From positions 540,501-604,500 of the forward strand of contig CM020503.1 in the NCBI GenBank assembly GCA_009823395.1: a stretch of 64,000 bases of DNA. Reading direction: 5' to 3'. The translations under genes and the position numbers were made by a program. The notes under the pieces were generated by a model. The model had not been told where the DNA came from, made no database searches, and saw only the letters and a list, made by a program, of their open reading frames with translations. The DNA is from Thamnaconus septentrionalis (taxonomy: Eukaryota > Chordata > Actinopteri > Tetraodontiformes > Monacanthidae). Of this stretch, positions 1-11,551 are shown one piece after another. Within the stretch, counting starts at the first letter, position 1. Each line of letters starts with the position of its first letter.

Positions 1-1315
1 GGCGTCAGCCCCCCTGCTGGCCAAGGACCAGAAGTGCCTAGATCTGTTCATCAGAGTCCTGGGCAGCTCCACTCAGCCGTTCCCTGACGCCCCCAGCTAC
101 CAAATCTGTGCGCTGGAACAGGTGAGTGGTCAAGGAGCGGTGACCATGTGACCACCCGTCCAGCTTGCAGAAGCCGAGGCTGCTGCCTGTTGTGCCAATA
201 AGCAGATAGGTGAAATTCAACATCTCCATATTGTCTCTGTCCAGATGACCAAGCCGTTCTTCTCAGCCCTCGGAGACGAGAAGGTGCAGCAGAAGCTCCT
301 GTCTGTGATGTTTGACCTGCTGGCCGACAGCAGAAGCCCCCTGGTGGCCAACAGCGTCGGCAGCGTCTTCAAAGCGGTGAGAGCGGAGGCCGAGCGGTGA
401 GAGCAGCAGAGCGTCCGGACCAGCCTCGTCCTCAAGCTGTTCTCTCCCTCCATCAGATCGCCGTGGACGGGCAGCTGGTGGCCAGTGAGCTCGCCCCTCC
501 GGAGAAGCCGTCCGTCGGCATGACCGTGCTGCAGACCCGGCGCAGCAGGATGAGCCAGAGGTGGCGCTCACGCACCTTGAGCACAGGTTCGATGATGAGG
601 CCACTCGATTTGACTCACGCAGTCATTGTGTTTTTTTGTTCTTCTTTTTTCCGCCATTGAAATTGCAGGAAGCCGCAGGAGGGCGGAGAAGTGGCGCCAG
701 AAGGGGGCGCTGTATCGTGGCGGAGAGTCACTCTGATCCTGGAGCTGCTGCAGAAGAAGAAGAAGCTGAAGAGGCCGCACACGCTGGCGCCGGTTCTGTT
801 CTCGCTGCTGGCCAGGTGAAAATACAGAAAAAATGTGACATTTTGAAACAAGGGGAAATTTTGTGTGTAAAATTTGGCTAGATTTATGATTTTTATATTG
901 GTAAAAGCATAATATTCTGCCCATGAATACATTAATATAAGTTGCAGTACAATAAAAAGTAATTTGGTTTTCTTACCTTTAAAACAGTTATATATGTATA
1001 TAAGAATATACATAAAGCAAGGGTTAGCCACCATATTTTTGTGGAAGCCGGTGTGGACAATCCAGCCTGTAAGCGTGACTGCACGCGTCTTCAAATCAAC
1101 CAACAAACAAGAAGATGGACGAGGTATCGAGGTTTGGCTTCACAGGCCATCGTAGTTCACTGGCAGGCTCGGGAGGGGGAGAGTGAAAGATGCTGCAATC
1201 CGAAATATAACCACTTGATGTCGCTGTTTCTTCTACAAAATCTCATCTTTAATATATCCCTCATCATTTTAGGGGTATAAAGATATGCAGTAAAATATAA
1301 ACACATTTAGAATTG

Positions 1316-1359
<44 letters not shown>

Positions 1360-2955
1360 ATAAATGTATATTGAATTATTGACGCCTATCCCAGCTGTCT
1401 TGCCAGGAGGGGCCGGGGTTACTCACGGGTGTCGCTAAAATGTTGACTTTCCACGTTTGTGTGTCGTCAGGAGTCTGGAGACGCACTCGGTCGACGGCTC
1501 GAACATGGAGTACACCAAGCAGCTGCTGCTCAGCTGCCTCCTCAATGTCTGCCACAAGGTGTCGCCAGAGGGCGGCGCCACTGCTGCAGGTGGGTGTGCG
1601 AACGCCGCAAATACTGCACAGGAAGTTGTTTTTTTTTGTTTTTTTAACCCCCGCGGCTGCCTCTTTTCTCTGGCAGACGTCCTGGATGAAGACAAGTTCA
1701 GCGTGGAGCTGGTGGTCCAGTGCATCCGAACGTCCGACATGCCGCAGACGCATCACCACGGCCTGCTGCTGCTGGGTGCCGCCGCCGCCATCTTCCCGGT
1801 CAGCACGCACTCACTTGCACGTCTCTATAATATTTCAGGCTCAGACCATCGACGCATCATCATCACTCTCGTCTACTCCCTCCCGCAGGAGAAGGTGCTG
1901 CACAACATCATGCCCATCTTCACCTTCATGGGAGCCAATGTCATGCGACTGGACGACGCCTACAGCTTCCAGGTCATCGACAAGACGGTGCAGATGGTCA
2001 TCCCGGCCCTCATCCAGGTCGGCTTTGCCGCACTGCAAACACTTTTCCTCTGATTTGTTGGATAAGTCCCAGCCGCGAAACTGCCCAAATAGTCTCTGCA
2101 CCGCTTCCAACGTCCACAGCACGGCGCCAGAGAGCAGCCCAGGGATATTACTTTGGCATGTAAAATGTGTTTTCTTAACTCTTGTTTTATTCTTGAACAT
2201 ATGTTCAATTTGGAATCGATGGACTGAAGCCAGTGATTCAGTTTTTAGCTTCAGCCTTTATTTTGTATAGCCAACATTCACGGCCCATTCATTTCAAAGG
2301 AGTTGCTCAGCTAGCGCATCTGCTGGAAGTCTTACATCATGTGCAATAGTGCAATACTTCCCATCACGCCTCTAACTCCAATGATGCCTCGATGCATCGC
2401 GATTCCGGCAATGTGTTGCGGTCTATGGGAAAAATGCTTTTTGGGCAGTGTAAGATTTTTGGCTGCAGTACCTCAAGATGCCATTGAGAATGAGGGGGGC
2501 GCCACCATATTCGAAGTCCTGTATCCAGGAAATTGTAATCCATCCATGGGGCTCCAAAGTCAGGAGGCTCACTTTTGACATTTACGACCAGAAGCGCAAA
2601 GACACGTCAAAATTCATGTCATTAATTTGCGGTTATCATCCACATGTCACATGACGTGCGGTCATGTGACTCTTCAGGCCCAGCAGCTCTCGGGAGGCAC
2701 CTCCTCGCCCCGCGTGGACGCCGTGGTGACAAAAATCATGCACGTGTTCGCCGACGCGCTGCCCCACGTGCCCGCCCATCGCCGCGTGCCGGTCCTTGCC
2801 CAGCTGGTGACCTTGCTGGGCCCCGCCCACTACCTCTGGGTCCTAATGGCCCTCCTGTTCAAGCTGCACGCCACACAGGCCGCCAGCTCGGCCGGCGACA
2901 AGGTAGGTGGACGAAACCAGGATTATCTTTGGATGGCTCTCCGTCAGAGCCATTT

Positions 2956-2992
<37 letters not shown>

Positions 2993-5900
2993 CAGGAAGC
3001 AGCCCTGCAGACTGACATGGACTTCTGGATCAGTGTGTGTTGTCACTTTGAGGTGAACGAGCAGCTCGCTTCGCTCGTCAACATCCTGAACTTCCTGCTG
3101 CAGCTGCCTGACGACAAAGACGACAGTGGTGAGACTTTATATATGTTGAAGAAGAAGAAACTTGAATGCAGCACATTTCCTGCCAAAGACAACTCAATGT
3201 TCTTCACAGGGTGAAAACAAAAACATAGAATTATAGATGAAATACAATGTACAGTTATGTGTAAATAACACAGTGCAAACACAAGCAAACAAACTCACAG
3301 TTCTGATTGGTGAGTGAGTGACCTGCAGCAGCCTGAGCTCTGAACCTCCAGTCAGATCCGGGAAGTTTCCTGACCTTTGCGTCCCTCTGCAGCTGCTTCA
3401 GGTCGCAGCATCACCCGGCAAGGAAGCAGGAAGAAGGGGGAGGCGGAGGAGAAGGGGGAGGAGCTGATCTTCAGCGTGGAGAGCCACAGTGGCAAGGAGC
3501 TGCGACACTTCAAGTTCATCTGCGTCTCCTTCATGGCCCAGCTGCTCGCCTCCAACAGCTTCATCGGGAAGGTGAGATGAGACGCAAGTCCAACGCAACG
3601 ACTCTCACAGCGAGGCAACACTGATGTGAATCTAAAGTTGTTGTGTTCCATTAACGGAATGATCGCTTCTTCAGGTTGTGGACGGCGCTGATGACAACAA
3701 GGAGTCCCTGGAGCAGCTGCAACAGAAGTGAGTTGAGTGGAAGAATCCATTCACATCCACAGGCGCATGTATCCCTGTGTGCAGCTGGCTAACGTGTGTG
3801 TGTGTGTGTGTGTTTGTGTTTGCAGACTGCTGCAGGACATCCTGCGCTACATCCACAGTGTTGCTCGCTGCGTGGAGGAGAACGCCGGCAAACCCACCGC
3901 CAAGTTCTGGAGGGTTCTGCTGAACAAAGCCTACGATGTCCTGGACAAGGTTCGTATTCACATTTCAAAAAGTAAAGGTACTGATTCAACTGCTTTACTC
4001 AAGTCAAAGTAAAAAAGTACAGGTTCTGTAAAGTACTGAGTAAAAAGTAAACATGAGCTCTTTGGTCATTAATGAAACAAACATTGGTTAACTGCAGCCC
4101 AACTAAACTGTAATCAGTAATAGTTATGACCAGTGAGCCATTATTAGATGTTAACATGTTATAGTATATATATACACAGGTATATCATCCACTTTTATAT
4201 TGAACTACATATCAGCATAATTCAAATGGCTCCACTTCTAGCAACAACCACCATCATATAATAAGTGAGTTACTTTTATCTGAATTTGTGTCATATTTGT
4301 ATTTGTAACAAGCGTGTTCTTTTCCAAAGTAAGAAGTGGAAATTACAGATATTTCTGTACAAATGTAGAGAGACACCTGAAAAACCTACTTAACAAATAC
4401 AAATACTTCACCCCCCCGTGGTTCTGGTTCCAGCTGCTTAACCTTGCTTAACCTCTGGCTGGCTGCTCTCGCCCAGGTCAACTCCCTGCTGCCGGCTGAC
4501 ACCTTCATCACGGTGGTGAGGGGCCTGATGGGAAACGAGCTGGCGTCCGTGCGCAGGAAGGCCATGGAGCTGCTGAACAACAAGCTGCAGCACCGCACGC
4601 AGTGGAGCGCCAATCAGGTTGGCGCCGCACATCGGCTGCTCCGCTCCTCCCGGCTTTTCCGAAAAATTGTCTATTGTAACTGACAGCGTCTCCTCCCTTC
4701 AGGTCCACAGGGTCATGCAGCTCACCGACGACCTCCTGAAGATCGCGTGCAAGAGTCACAGCGCGGTGGCGGGAGAGGACGAGGGGGCGGAGCAGGCCAT
4801 CAACCGGCAGACGGCCCTCTACAGCCTCAAGCTGCTGAGCCGCAGCTTCGGCGCCAGCCACCGGGAGGCGCTGCTGCCCGTGCTGAAGCAGACGGTGGCG
4901 CTGGTCACATCTCCGGAGGAGGAGAAGAACGTGACGGGCAGCGCTCTGCTCTGCATCGCCGAGACGATCAGCGTCCTCAAAACCCTCGCCATCCCACAGC
5001 TGCCCAGGTGAGAGCCACCTGAAAACATCCTGGGCGCCACCTGCTGGTGGCGTCTGGCTGCATCTGATGTGTCAGGTCACAGCTTAAAGGTTAAGTGTGT
5101 AATATTTATTATATTTATAACAGAAAATAAATGGATGGGTAGACTCTCATTAATAATTTAATATCCATACATATATATATTACATACTGTACAAACAGTA
5201 TATTACAATTCTAGATGAGTTTATATTATTTTTATTCTAAAAATTATCAGGCAAATTTTAAAGGTTAAGTGTGTAATATTTGGAGATTTTGAGAAAAAAC
5301 AGCGACATCAAGTGGTTGCATTTTAGATTACAACGCTTGCCCTCTGACCCTCTCCCAAGTTTGCCAGTGAGCTACAGTGGCCTGGCCACATATATGTATT
5401 TGTGCACAGGTCTTATATATAAATAAGAACCATTCTATGTGTAGGAAAACCAAATTGCTTTTATTGTACTGCGATTATTCACTTTTATTGTTGTATTTAT
5501 GGACAGTATATTTAGCTTTTACCAATATAAAAATTGTAAATCAGGCCAAATTTTACACGCTGGACCTTTCACGTTTCCTCTCGCTGTTTGTTGTTTTTGT
5601 ATCTTGACGTCTGCTGACCCCCATTGTGCAGCTTGATGCCGGGAGTTCTGCACACGCTCACAGACAGAAAGGACCTCCGGAGCAGCGACATCTACCTGCT
5701 GAGCGCAGTCACCGCCCTCCAGCGCGTCATCGAGACGCTGCCGCACTTCATCAGCCCGTACCTGCAGGACGTCATCTCACAGGCGAGTGAGGCGTCAGAA
5801 ACCCACGCTGCACCGCTGTAGTGGATCAGGATCAGTTCAGTTTCAAATTTCACATTCTTTATTTTTAAAAAGGGACAAAGTACATTGATCAACATTTCCA

Positions 5901-8900
5901 TGGGAAAGTGAATGTATCCGAGTTAGCTGAAGGCTAATTTCCATCGGTAGTCCCTTTGCCAGGTGTTAATAGACTCAGTTGTTAACATGATCTGTTGCAC
6001 AGTGACAAAATGGCAGAAAGCTATGCTGCCAATCCAATTTGTTCGTTCAAACTTCCTCTTCACCTGCATTAGCATTGCACCGATTAGCATGTTCGCAGGC
6101 TGGTGCTAAAACACAACAATTAGCATAGTGGGCTTTTAAAATGCAACACCATGCTAACACTTTTCTCTCTTTGTGCAGGTTTGTCGGCTGACCCAGCTGG
6201 TAGAGTCTTCGTCCTCCTCCTCCTCCACTCCCACAGCTCAGCTGTGCACGCGCCTCGCCTCCCTCAGCAGCACCCTCGCCACCAAGCTGCCCCCCAGGGT
6301 CCTGCTGCCCACCATCACCAAGTGCTACAACAGCATGGTCGCTGACAGGAAGGTAAGGAGGGCGGGGGGAGCGACGAGTCAAACCTCGAACTCTGCAAGA
6401 AAGTGTTGTAGTTCTCCAGGCTGGTCTTCAATGGTCTCTGTCTCGTCTCAGACTTGGAGGCATTTCTACTCAGTCTTGTCTCAGTGTCAGACTTGGATTT
6501 TTGATCCAGACCGGTCGACACTCAGCCAACACTGCAATGGCAGATAATAACAGAAAAGAAAAGAAGTGAAACATTTATGTTGACGCAAACTTTAATTTAA
6601 AAAAGGTACTGGTCATTTGTTGTTTTTATTTGTATTATTTATTTATTTTACTTTGATATGTATACAGTCTTGGTCTTATCTCGGTCTCGAGACTGTCTAG
6701 TCTTGATAATGTCTTGGTCTGGGTCGGTGCGGTCTTGACTACGACACTGCTGCAAGACAACACCACCCTTAACATTCTGCAACTGGACCGCCGCTTCCCC
6801 AACAGGCTCAGCTGGGGGCGCTGATGGGCATCCTGAGGGAGCACATCGCTCACATGGAGAAAGAAGAGCTGAACGCTCAGCAGTCCGAGCTCACCGCCTT
6901 CTTCCTGACCGCGCTGGACTTCCGGGCCGAGCACTGCCAGGTCAGCCCCGCCGCCGACACCTTCGAACGTCGCCACGTCATTTGTGTGTTGTTGTTGTTT
7001 CTTATTTTGTAAAGTGTCTGCGTGTGCGCGCACAGGGCGACCTGGACGAGACGGCGGCGGTGGAGGGCGGCGTGATCGACTGCCTGCTGGCCATGGTGAT
7101 GAAGCTGTCCGAGGTCACGTTCAGGCCGCTCTTCTTCAAGGTAACGACGGTCGACTGGGGGGCGGGGTCAGCCGGTCGGGGGCGTGTCCGAGGCAGGTTA
7201 GGGTTACGGTTGGGTTCAGTTTAGGGCTAGGGATAAGGACTAGAGGTTAGGGAGGGTAAGGGCTCGGAGCCCGAATTAGGTCCTAGGTCTCAAGATTAAG
7301 TTTAGGTCCCCTTTCTGGAAAGCTGGGCTAGGGGTTGGGGTTAGGGTTAGGGTTAGGGTTGTGGTTATGGTTCGCTTTAGGGTTGGCCTCCTCCTCATGA
7401 TGCCAAGGTGAAGCTCTGTTGTCATTGTTGTTTTCTGTCCCTCAGCTGTTCGACTGGACCAAATCAGGCAGCACTGAGCGCCTGCTGACCTTCTACCGCC
7501 TGACCGACTCGGTCGCCGGACGCCTCAAAGGACTTTTTGTCCTGTTCGCTGGAAACCTGGTGAAGCCGTTCACTGACCTGCTGCGCCAGACCAACACCTC
7601 CAAGACAGGTGAGCTTCACGCTCACTCCTTTTCTTTTCTACTTCTTAAGTTTACATTTTGAATTTTAGGTCACTTCAGAAGTAAAATGTCATTTTATGTA
7701 TTTAGTCACTCATTGTTGAACCAAAAATCCTTTCAGTTTGAATTGTTTCATTAAAGGCAAGTTCTTTGATGTAATACACTTACATTTCAACATTTAGGAG
7801 AAAAATATATTATAGGACATGTAGAAACCATGTGCTTTAATGTCAATTGAAAATGAACAAAAGCAAAGTCTCAACAAAATACCTGCTCTCTTAATTGAAA
7901 TTACTTTTAGAACAATGACAAATGCTGAAATACATACACTATTTCATAGGAGAAAAAAAAAAATCATGTCATGTGTATGTAATGACTATTGAAAATGAAC
8001 CAAAGCAAAGTTGCAACTAAATGTCTTTGAAGCTCCACAGTATGTGGTTCTTTCTCAAAATGTCTCTGAAAACACTGAAAAATGCATGAAGTACAGCTGT
8101 TGTATGACCTACTTCCTATTAATAGAATTTCTTCATGTTCGGCCTGATTAAAAGGCTTCAGCGCCACATATGCCACCCATGCCATAGTTTGCCCATGCCT
8201 GGTCTCAGTGATTGTGAAAGTGATTTAAAAGTACGTACAGTACAATTCACTGCAATGCTTCGACTGAGTCTTTGACTGGGATCCCAGTCTGTTCTAATGG
8301 TCGTTGAACCTCTCGAGCTCCTTCCTGCTGGACTTTTAATCTGACCTTTGCTGCGCCAGGCGACGCTTTGTTCACGTCAAGCAACGGCGAACAGAAGGTG
8401 GCGCTGTTGCTTGGGTACATCCTGGACTGCATGCAGAAGATCTTCCTGTACGACACTCAGAGGTTCCTCAGCAGAGAGCGAGCCGACGCCCTGACGGGGC
8501 CGCTGCTGGACCAGGTGAGGCTCCGCCCACTCACCTGCAGCAACACCGGTGTCACCGCTGAGTGAGCGGCTGTAACCGTGTGTGTGTGTGTGTTTCAGCT
8601 GGAGAACATGGTGGGGGGGCTGCAGCAGTACCAGCAAAGGGTGACGCAGCACCTGGTCCCCTGCGTGGGTCAGTTCATCGTGGCCCTGAACGACGACGCC
8701 CAGTGGAAGAACGTCAACTATCAGATCCTGCTGAGGAGCCGACACGCCCACAGCCAGGTACACACACACACACACACACACATGCACACACACACAGCAG
8801 GGCTGCACAATATATCGCAAAGTTATCGCGATATCAACATGTGCGATAGACGTATCGTAAACACTGCGATAACTAGTGCCTTCATCCATGCGCTACATGT

Positions 8901-10682
8901 AAAGAAATGAGGCCAATCAGATTGAGCCTCACTGCGTTAGATGCAGCAGATGCAGCAGAAGTAACTGCTTTTGGTTGAGTTCGCAAACCATGCGGAGCGA
9001 GTGAGGGGCGGAGTCATGGCGACGGAGACAAGCGAGGAAAATGTGGGCGAAGACCAACGGGAGCGCGATACAACACCGGTGTTATGTCTGCACTGGTCCT
9101 CAGTTGAAGGGGTTTCCTCACCAAACAGCTGCAGATGTGCTTCGCCACCGTCAGCGGATTCATCAGAAGTTCACAAACATACACAACATATTACTGACGA
9201 TTTTACTGTCGTAGTCCACATCTAGCACAGCGAATGTACTCTCTGGTAGTGGGGGATGAGTGGCATTAATCAGTGCGTTTACATGCAGAGCTTAATCGGA
9301 CTAAGCAGTAATTCGGTTATCTCGTCCAATCGGAGTTCTCACCTTGTCCCCGTATACATGCAGCTGAGAAATTCGAATGATTGACGGGAACGTGTCCTCA
9401 TCCCAACACTAGGGGGTGGAGTGAGTCTTTTCAGCTGGACAGCTGCTTTCGGTTGACATATTAAATCATTATGATATGTACAATAGTTCATAATGTACGT
9501 GTTACTTACTTTGCAGATTAGCTGTACCCTATTTCTTGTGCTCATGGTGATTTTAAAAGGCAGACAAGAACGTCGTTTGCTGTTGGAGGGCTACAACAAC
9601 ACAATGTCTTCGATGCTACGGACCCGAAAGTCTCGTTCTTGTTGGATGCGGGTTCTGAGCAGACTGGTGGGAGAGTTTGTGTCCAGGTTTTGCAAAGGAA
9701 TGGTGTCTTCAGTTATACACACGATCATTAAAGTGGCGACCGTGGAGGAAGCTGGTGCCACTGCACGCCGTTTCCAGCAGAATAACAGCGAAGTTACCAA
9801 AATAAAAACAAATCAGACAAACATCTTTTTGGTGTGCTTTTATTTACAAAGTTAAAATTCTTCTAACTTACAAAAAATGTGAACGAAAAGGTAGAAAGAT
9901 AAATACGAACGAATACGTATTTGTTCACGGGTGCGCAAAGCCGCAGCCCTGCATTTGCTGCGCTAACTTTTTAAAAAGGTCTCCGTTGCGCGTTATTTTA
10001 ATATGCCCATCTCTTTTAGAAGAGAAAGCATCACCCCGGTCTCACCCTCTCTCCAAATGTCAACATTATTATTCGCGTTTGCCAGGTTGTTTCGCGCCGT
10101 CTGTTTCGTTTGACGATGTAGTTCTGCGGTCCTGAGTCGCGAGAGGGAGGCGTGACGCGTGCGCACTCGCGTTGTCCAGTTAATAGTCCGACTAAGGCGT
10201 ATACACGGCAGAGAAATTCAAATTCCAATCGCTTTATCTGGGTGTCTCAATCGGAGTTCTCAAACTCCGATCTAATCGGACTAAGGCAATAATTTGAATT
10301 TCTCTAGTGCCATGTAAACGCACTGACTGTTTTATATTGAAATGCTCTCTTTAAGTGATTGGGAAGTTGTGTTGCTGTGCACCTGAGTTGGTTCAGTGTC
10401 AATATAGCAGCTGCTGCCTGGTGCAGTTCTTTCAACAAAGACATCCTGTTGGGAAGGAAACACTGGATATTGTTTTTTTCAGTGTTTGCAAATCCAAAGC
10501 AGAACGACATGAACACTGCATACTGATCTATCTGTTTATTCATCGCATGTAAATACTCCTTCCTCTCAGGTGCGTTTCTCCTCCCTGCTGCTGCTGCTGG
10601 AAGTGGCGTCCAAACTGAAGGAGAACTACATGGTGCTGCTGCCAGAGACCATCCCCTTCCTGGCTGAACTGATGGAGGGTGA

Positions 10683-10720
<38 letters not shown>

Positions 10721-11111
10721 CACTCAAGGCTGGAGGCATACACAGCAGAATGTGCGCGAGCTCTTTTGGAATCTCTGCGTGAAGGCAGTACTATCAGCCT
10801 GTGTGGCATCGAGTCGAAAGACCGAGGAGAAGACAATTCAGCACAGCACACAGTCAAGTCAACACACCCGTGTGTGAACTTTGATGTCATCATTTCCCGC
10901 CCATAAATCCTAATCTGCTTGTCATCTTGTGCGTTGCCTCTCTTTCGTCAGCATCTATGTCGCATATATTAACTTTCTGGACACAGTTCGGCTCTGGCCG
11001 TGTGGCCAAGAAGCAGGAAAACTTTAATTTAATACTGTTTGGGCTTTGACGTTGTGTTGTCCATCAACCTGAATCACATTCTGTCATTAACATTTGTTAA
11101 CTGTGTTGGTT

Positions 11112-11195
<84 letters not shown>

Positions 11196-11288
11196 CCAGA
11201 TGAGTGTGAGGAGGTGGAGCAGCAGGTCCAAAAGGTGGTCCAGGAGATGGAGAACATCCTGGGGGAGCCTCTGCAGAGCTACTTCTAA
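1..11288 (+). CDS. heatr1: heatr1 (HEAT repeat-containing 1 / UTP10-BAP28), C-terminal 23 exons, 5' partial
   Basis: HEATR1 is a nucleolar HEAT-repeat scaffold of the t-UTP/SSU processome, needed for rDNA transcription and pre-18S processing. Exons read here: 1-121, 245-376, 457-560, 669-815, 1471-1589, 1677-1798, 1889-2017, 2678-2902, 2996-3128, 3393-3571, 3675-3727, 3826-3949, 4477-4617, 4703-5007, 5632-5782, 6179-6352, 6806-6940, 7036-7140, 7446-7608, 8360-8514, 8599-8757, 10570-10678 and 11200-11288 (TAA 11286-11288). They join in phase to about 1090 residues, half of a roughly 2100-residue family member. Landmarks that match the human protein: NMEYTKQLLLSCLLN (exon 5), FMGANVMRLDD (exon 7), EEQAINRQTALY-like block (exon 14), EVTFRPLFFK (exon 18), and the C-terminus ILGEPLQSYF. 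The exon 15 donor is GC rather than GT. The start of the gene is to the left of the window. Identity is firm; single exon edges could be off by a few bases. Confidence 0.95.
836..1265 (-). repeat. MITE-like dispersed repeat, reverse copy (heatr1 intron)
   Basis: The reverse complement of this stretch shares a block (CAGCGACATCAAGTGGTT, followed by a related C-rich stretch and CAGTGA.CTAC..TGGCCT) with 5260-5569. The two copies are therefore the same element in opposite orientation. No coding capacity is visible. Borders are approximate. Confidence 0.65.
1318..1358. repeat. (TA)n microsatellite
   Basis: About 20 uninterrupted AT/TA units in the heatr1 intron between exons 4 and 5. Confidence 0.95.
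2273..2590 (+). repeat. Dispersed non-coding repeat, copy A
   Basis: Fills much of the 660-nt intron 2018-2677 of heatr1. It shares an ordered set of blocks with 33805-34200: a GCCCATT.ATTT start, GCTCAGC.AGCGCAT, TCTATGGGAAAAATG, TTTTTAGCTGCAGTACCTC-like and GCC.CCATATT. Both copies are diverged. No ORF or clear terminal repeat is seen; the class is unknown. Confidence 0.6.
2961..2990 (+). repeat. (TG)15 abutting a 3' splice site
   Basis: The run ends 5 nt before heatr1 exon 2996-3128, so TTCAG is the only conventional part of the acceptor. Confidence 0.95.
3794..3825 (+). repeat. TG-rich tract at a 3' splice site
   Basis: A (TG)9 run followed by TTTGTGTTTGCAG directly precedes heatr1 exon 3826-3949. 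Confidence 0.9.
3960..4390. repeat. AT-rich intron block with MITE-like AAGTA/TACTT signature
   Basis: The heatr1 intron 3950-4476 holds repeated AAAGTA/AGTACT/TACTTT words typical of the common fish MITE type seen more completely at 21431-22150. The ends are not clear and no gene is present. Confidence 0.4.
5086..5569 (+). repeat. MITE with terminal inverted repeats, forward copy preceded by a partial copy
   Basis: The main copy 5260-5569 begins AAAGGTTAAGTGTGTAATAT and ends ATTTTACACGCTGGACCTTT, which are inverted repeats of each other (about 15 of 20 matching). A second start of the same end sequence occurs at 5088. It lies in the heatr1 intron 5008-5631 and is the inverted partner of 836-1265. 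Confidence 0.7.
6401..6749 (+). repeat. Short TIR element (GTGTTGTAGT family), copy in heatr1
   Basis: Begins near AGTGTTGTAGTTCTC and ends TCTTGACTACGACACTG. The right part (TCTTGATAATGTCTTGGTCT then GGTGCGGTCTTGACTAC) is nearly identical to 61214-61254 in asb3. It is non-coding and fills most of the intron 6353-6805. Confidence 0.65.
7190..7390 (+). repeat. Degenerate interstitial telomere-like repeat
   Basis: Intron 7141-7445 of heatr1 is full of GGGTTA-like words (TTAGGGTTACGG, GGTTAGGGAGGG and so on) with an exact (GGGTTA)3-4 core at 7337-7360. Confidence 0.85.
7609..8359 (+). other. heatr1 intron with no recognised content
   Basis: AT-rich unique-looking sequence of 751 nt between exons 7446-7608 and 8360-8514. 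It contains two related stretches with ATTGAAAATGAAC (near 7847 and 7990), suggesting a small old tandem duplication. Nothing coding was seen. Confidence 0.6.
8759..8796 (+). repeat. (CA)n directly after a 5' splice site
   Basis: Starts at the second base of the intron following heatr1 exon 8599-8757 (GTACACACAC) with one TG interruption. Confidence 0.95.
8798..9240 (+). mobile_element. hAT-type element, left end only
   Basis: Begins CAGGGCTGCACAATATATCG, a typical vertebrate hAT terminus followed by alternating ATCGCGAT words. A short open stretch beginning ATGGCGACGGAGACAAGCG (about 9015) could be the remnant of a transposase N-terminus. No matching right end or target duplication was found; it may be cut off by the element starting at 9271. 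Confidence 0.5.
9271..10325. mobile_element. 1055-bp DNA transposon with long TIRs, family unassigned
   Basis: Starts CAGTGCGTTTACATG and ends with the exact inverse CATGTAAACGCACTG. Inside the perfect 15-bp ends, further inverted similarity runs for over 100 bp (AATCGGACTAAG and AATCGGAGTTCTCA words at both ends). It contains a 120-codon ORF at 9493-9855 without a recognised motif. No convincing target duplication flanks it, so the superfamily is left open. It lies in the 1812-nt heatr1 intron 8758-10569. Confidence 0.75.
10689..10723 (+). repeat. (CA)n after the donor of the last heatr1 intron
   Basis: About 17 CA units (one CG) beginning 10 nt into intron 10679-11199. The other end of this intron carries (GT)40. 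Confidence 0.95.
11115..11194 (+). repeat. (GT)40 abutting the last heatr1 3' splice site
   Basis: 80 uninterrupted bases of GT ending 5 nt before the terminal exon; only TCCAG separates repeat and exon. Confidence 0.97.
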
Positions 11289-11303
11289 TGGCCTCTGGCT
11301 TAC

Positions 11304-11305
<2 letters not shown>

Positions 11306-11392
<87 letters not shown>
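11306..11392 (+). repeat. (AC)43 in the heatr1 3' UTR
   Basis: Begins 17 nt after the stop codon and is complementary to the (GT)40 on the other side of the 89-nt terminal exon. Confidence 0.97.
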
Positions 11393-11393
<1 letters not shown>

Positions 11394-11422
11394 TATTAAG
11401 GTGACTTTGTGTGTCTTGCCTA

Positions 11423-11428
11423 AATAAA
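11423..11428 (+). terminator. heatr1 poly(A) signal AATAAA
   Basis: Canonical AATAAA 135 nt after the stop codon and 240 nt before the arg2 ATG, so the two genes are packed head-to-tail. Confidence 0.75.
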
Positions 11429-11551
11429 GACTGTTTGCTTACTTGCGTGTTGATGCTTCCATTTCCGTCACGTGACCCCTCGAGGTCCTGACTCACTTTG
11501 GATGCTTGGACCTCTCACTTTCTGAGGCCGACCGTCAAGCGCTCGCTCCTG

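Noticed and set aside
8798..9950. A complete hAT element ending at GCAGCCCTG (about 9950)
   Set aside because: The putative right end lies inside the TIR element 9271-10325 and no 8-bp duplication is present; only the left end is kept.
11110..11496. Long Val-Cys and Thr-His open reading frames (also 19111-19434, 38726-39142 and 52946-53354)
   Set aside because: They are translations of (GT)n/(CA)n microsatellites and contain no protein similarity outside the real exons.
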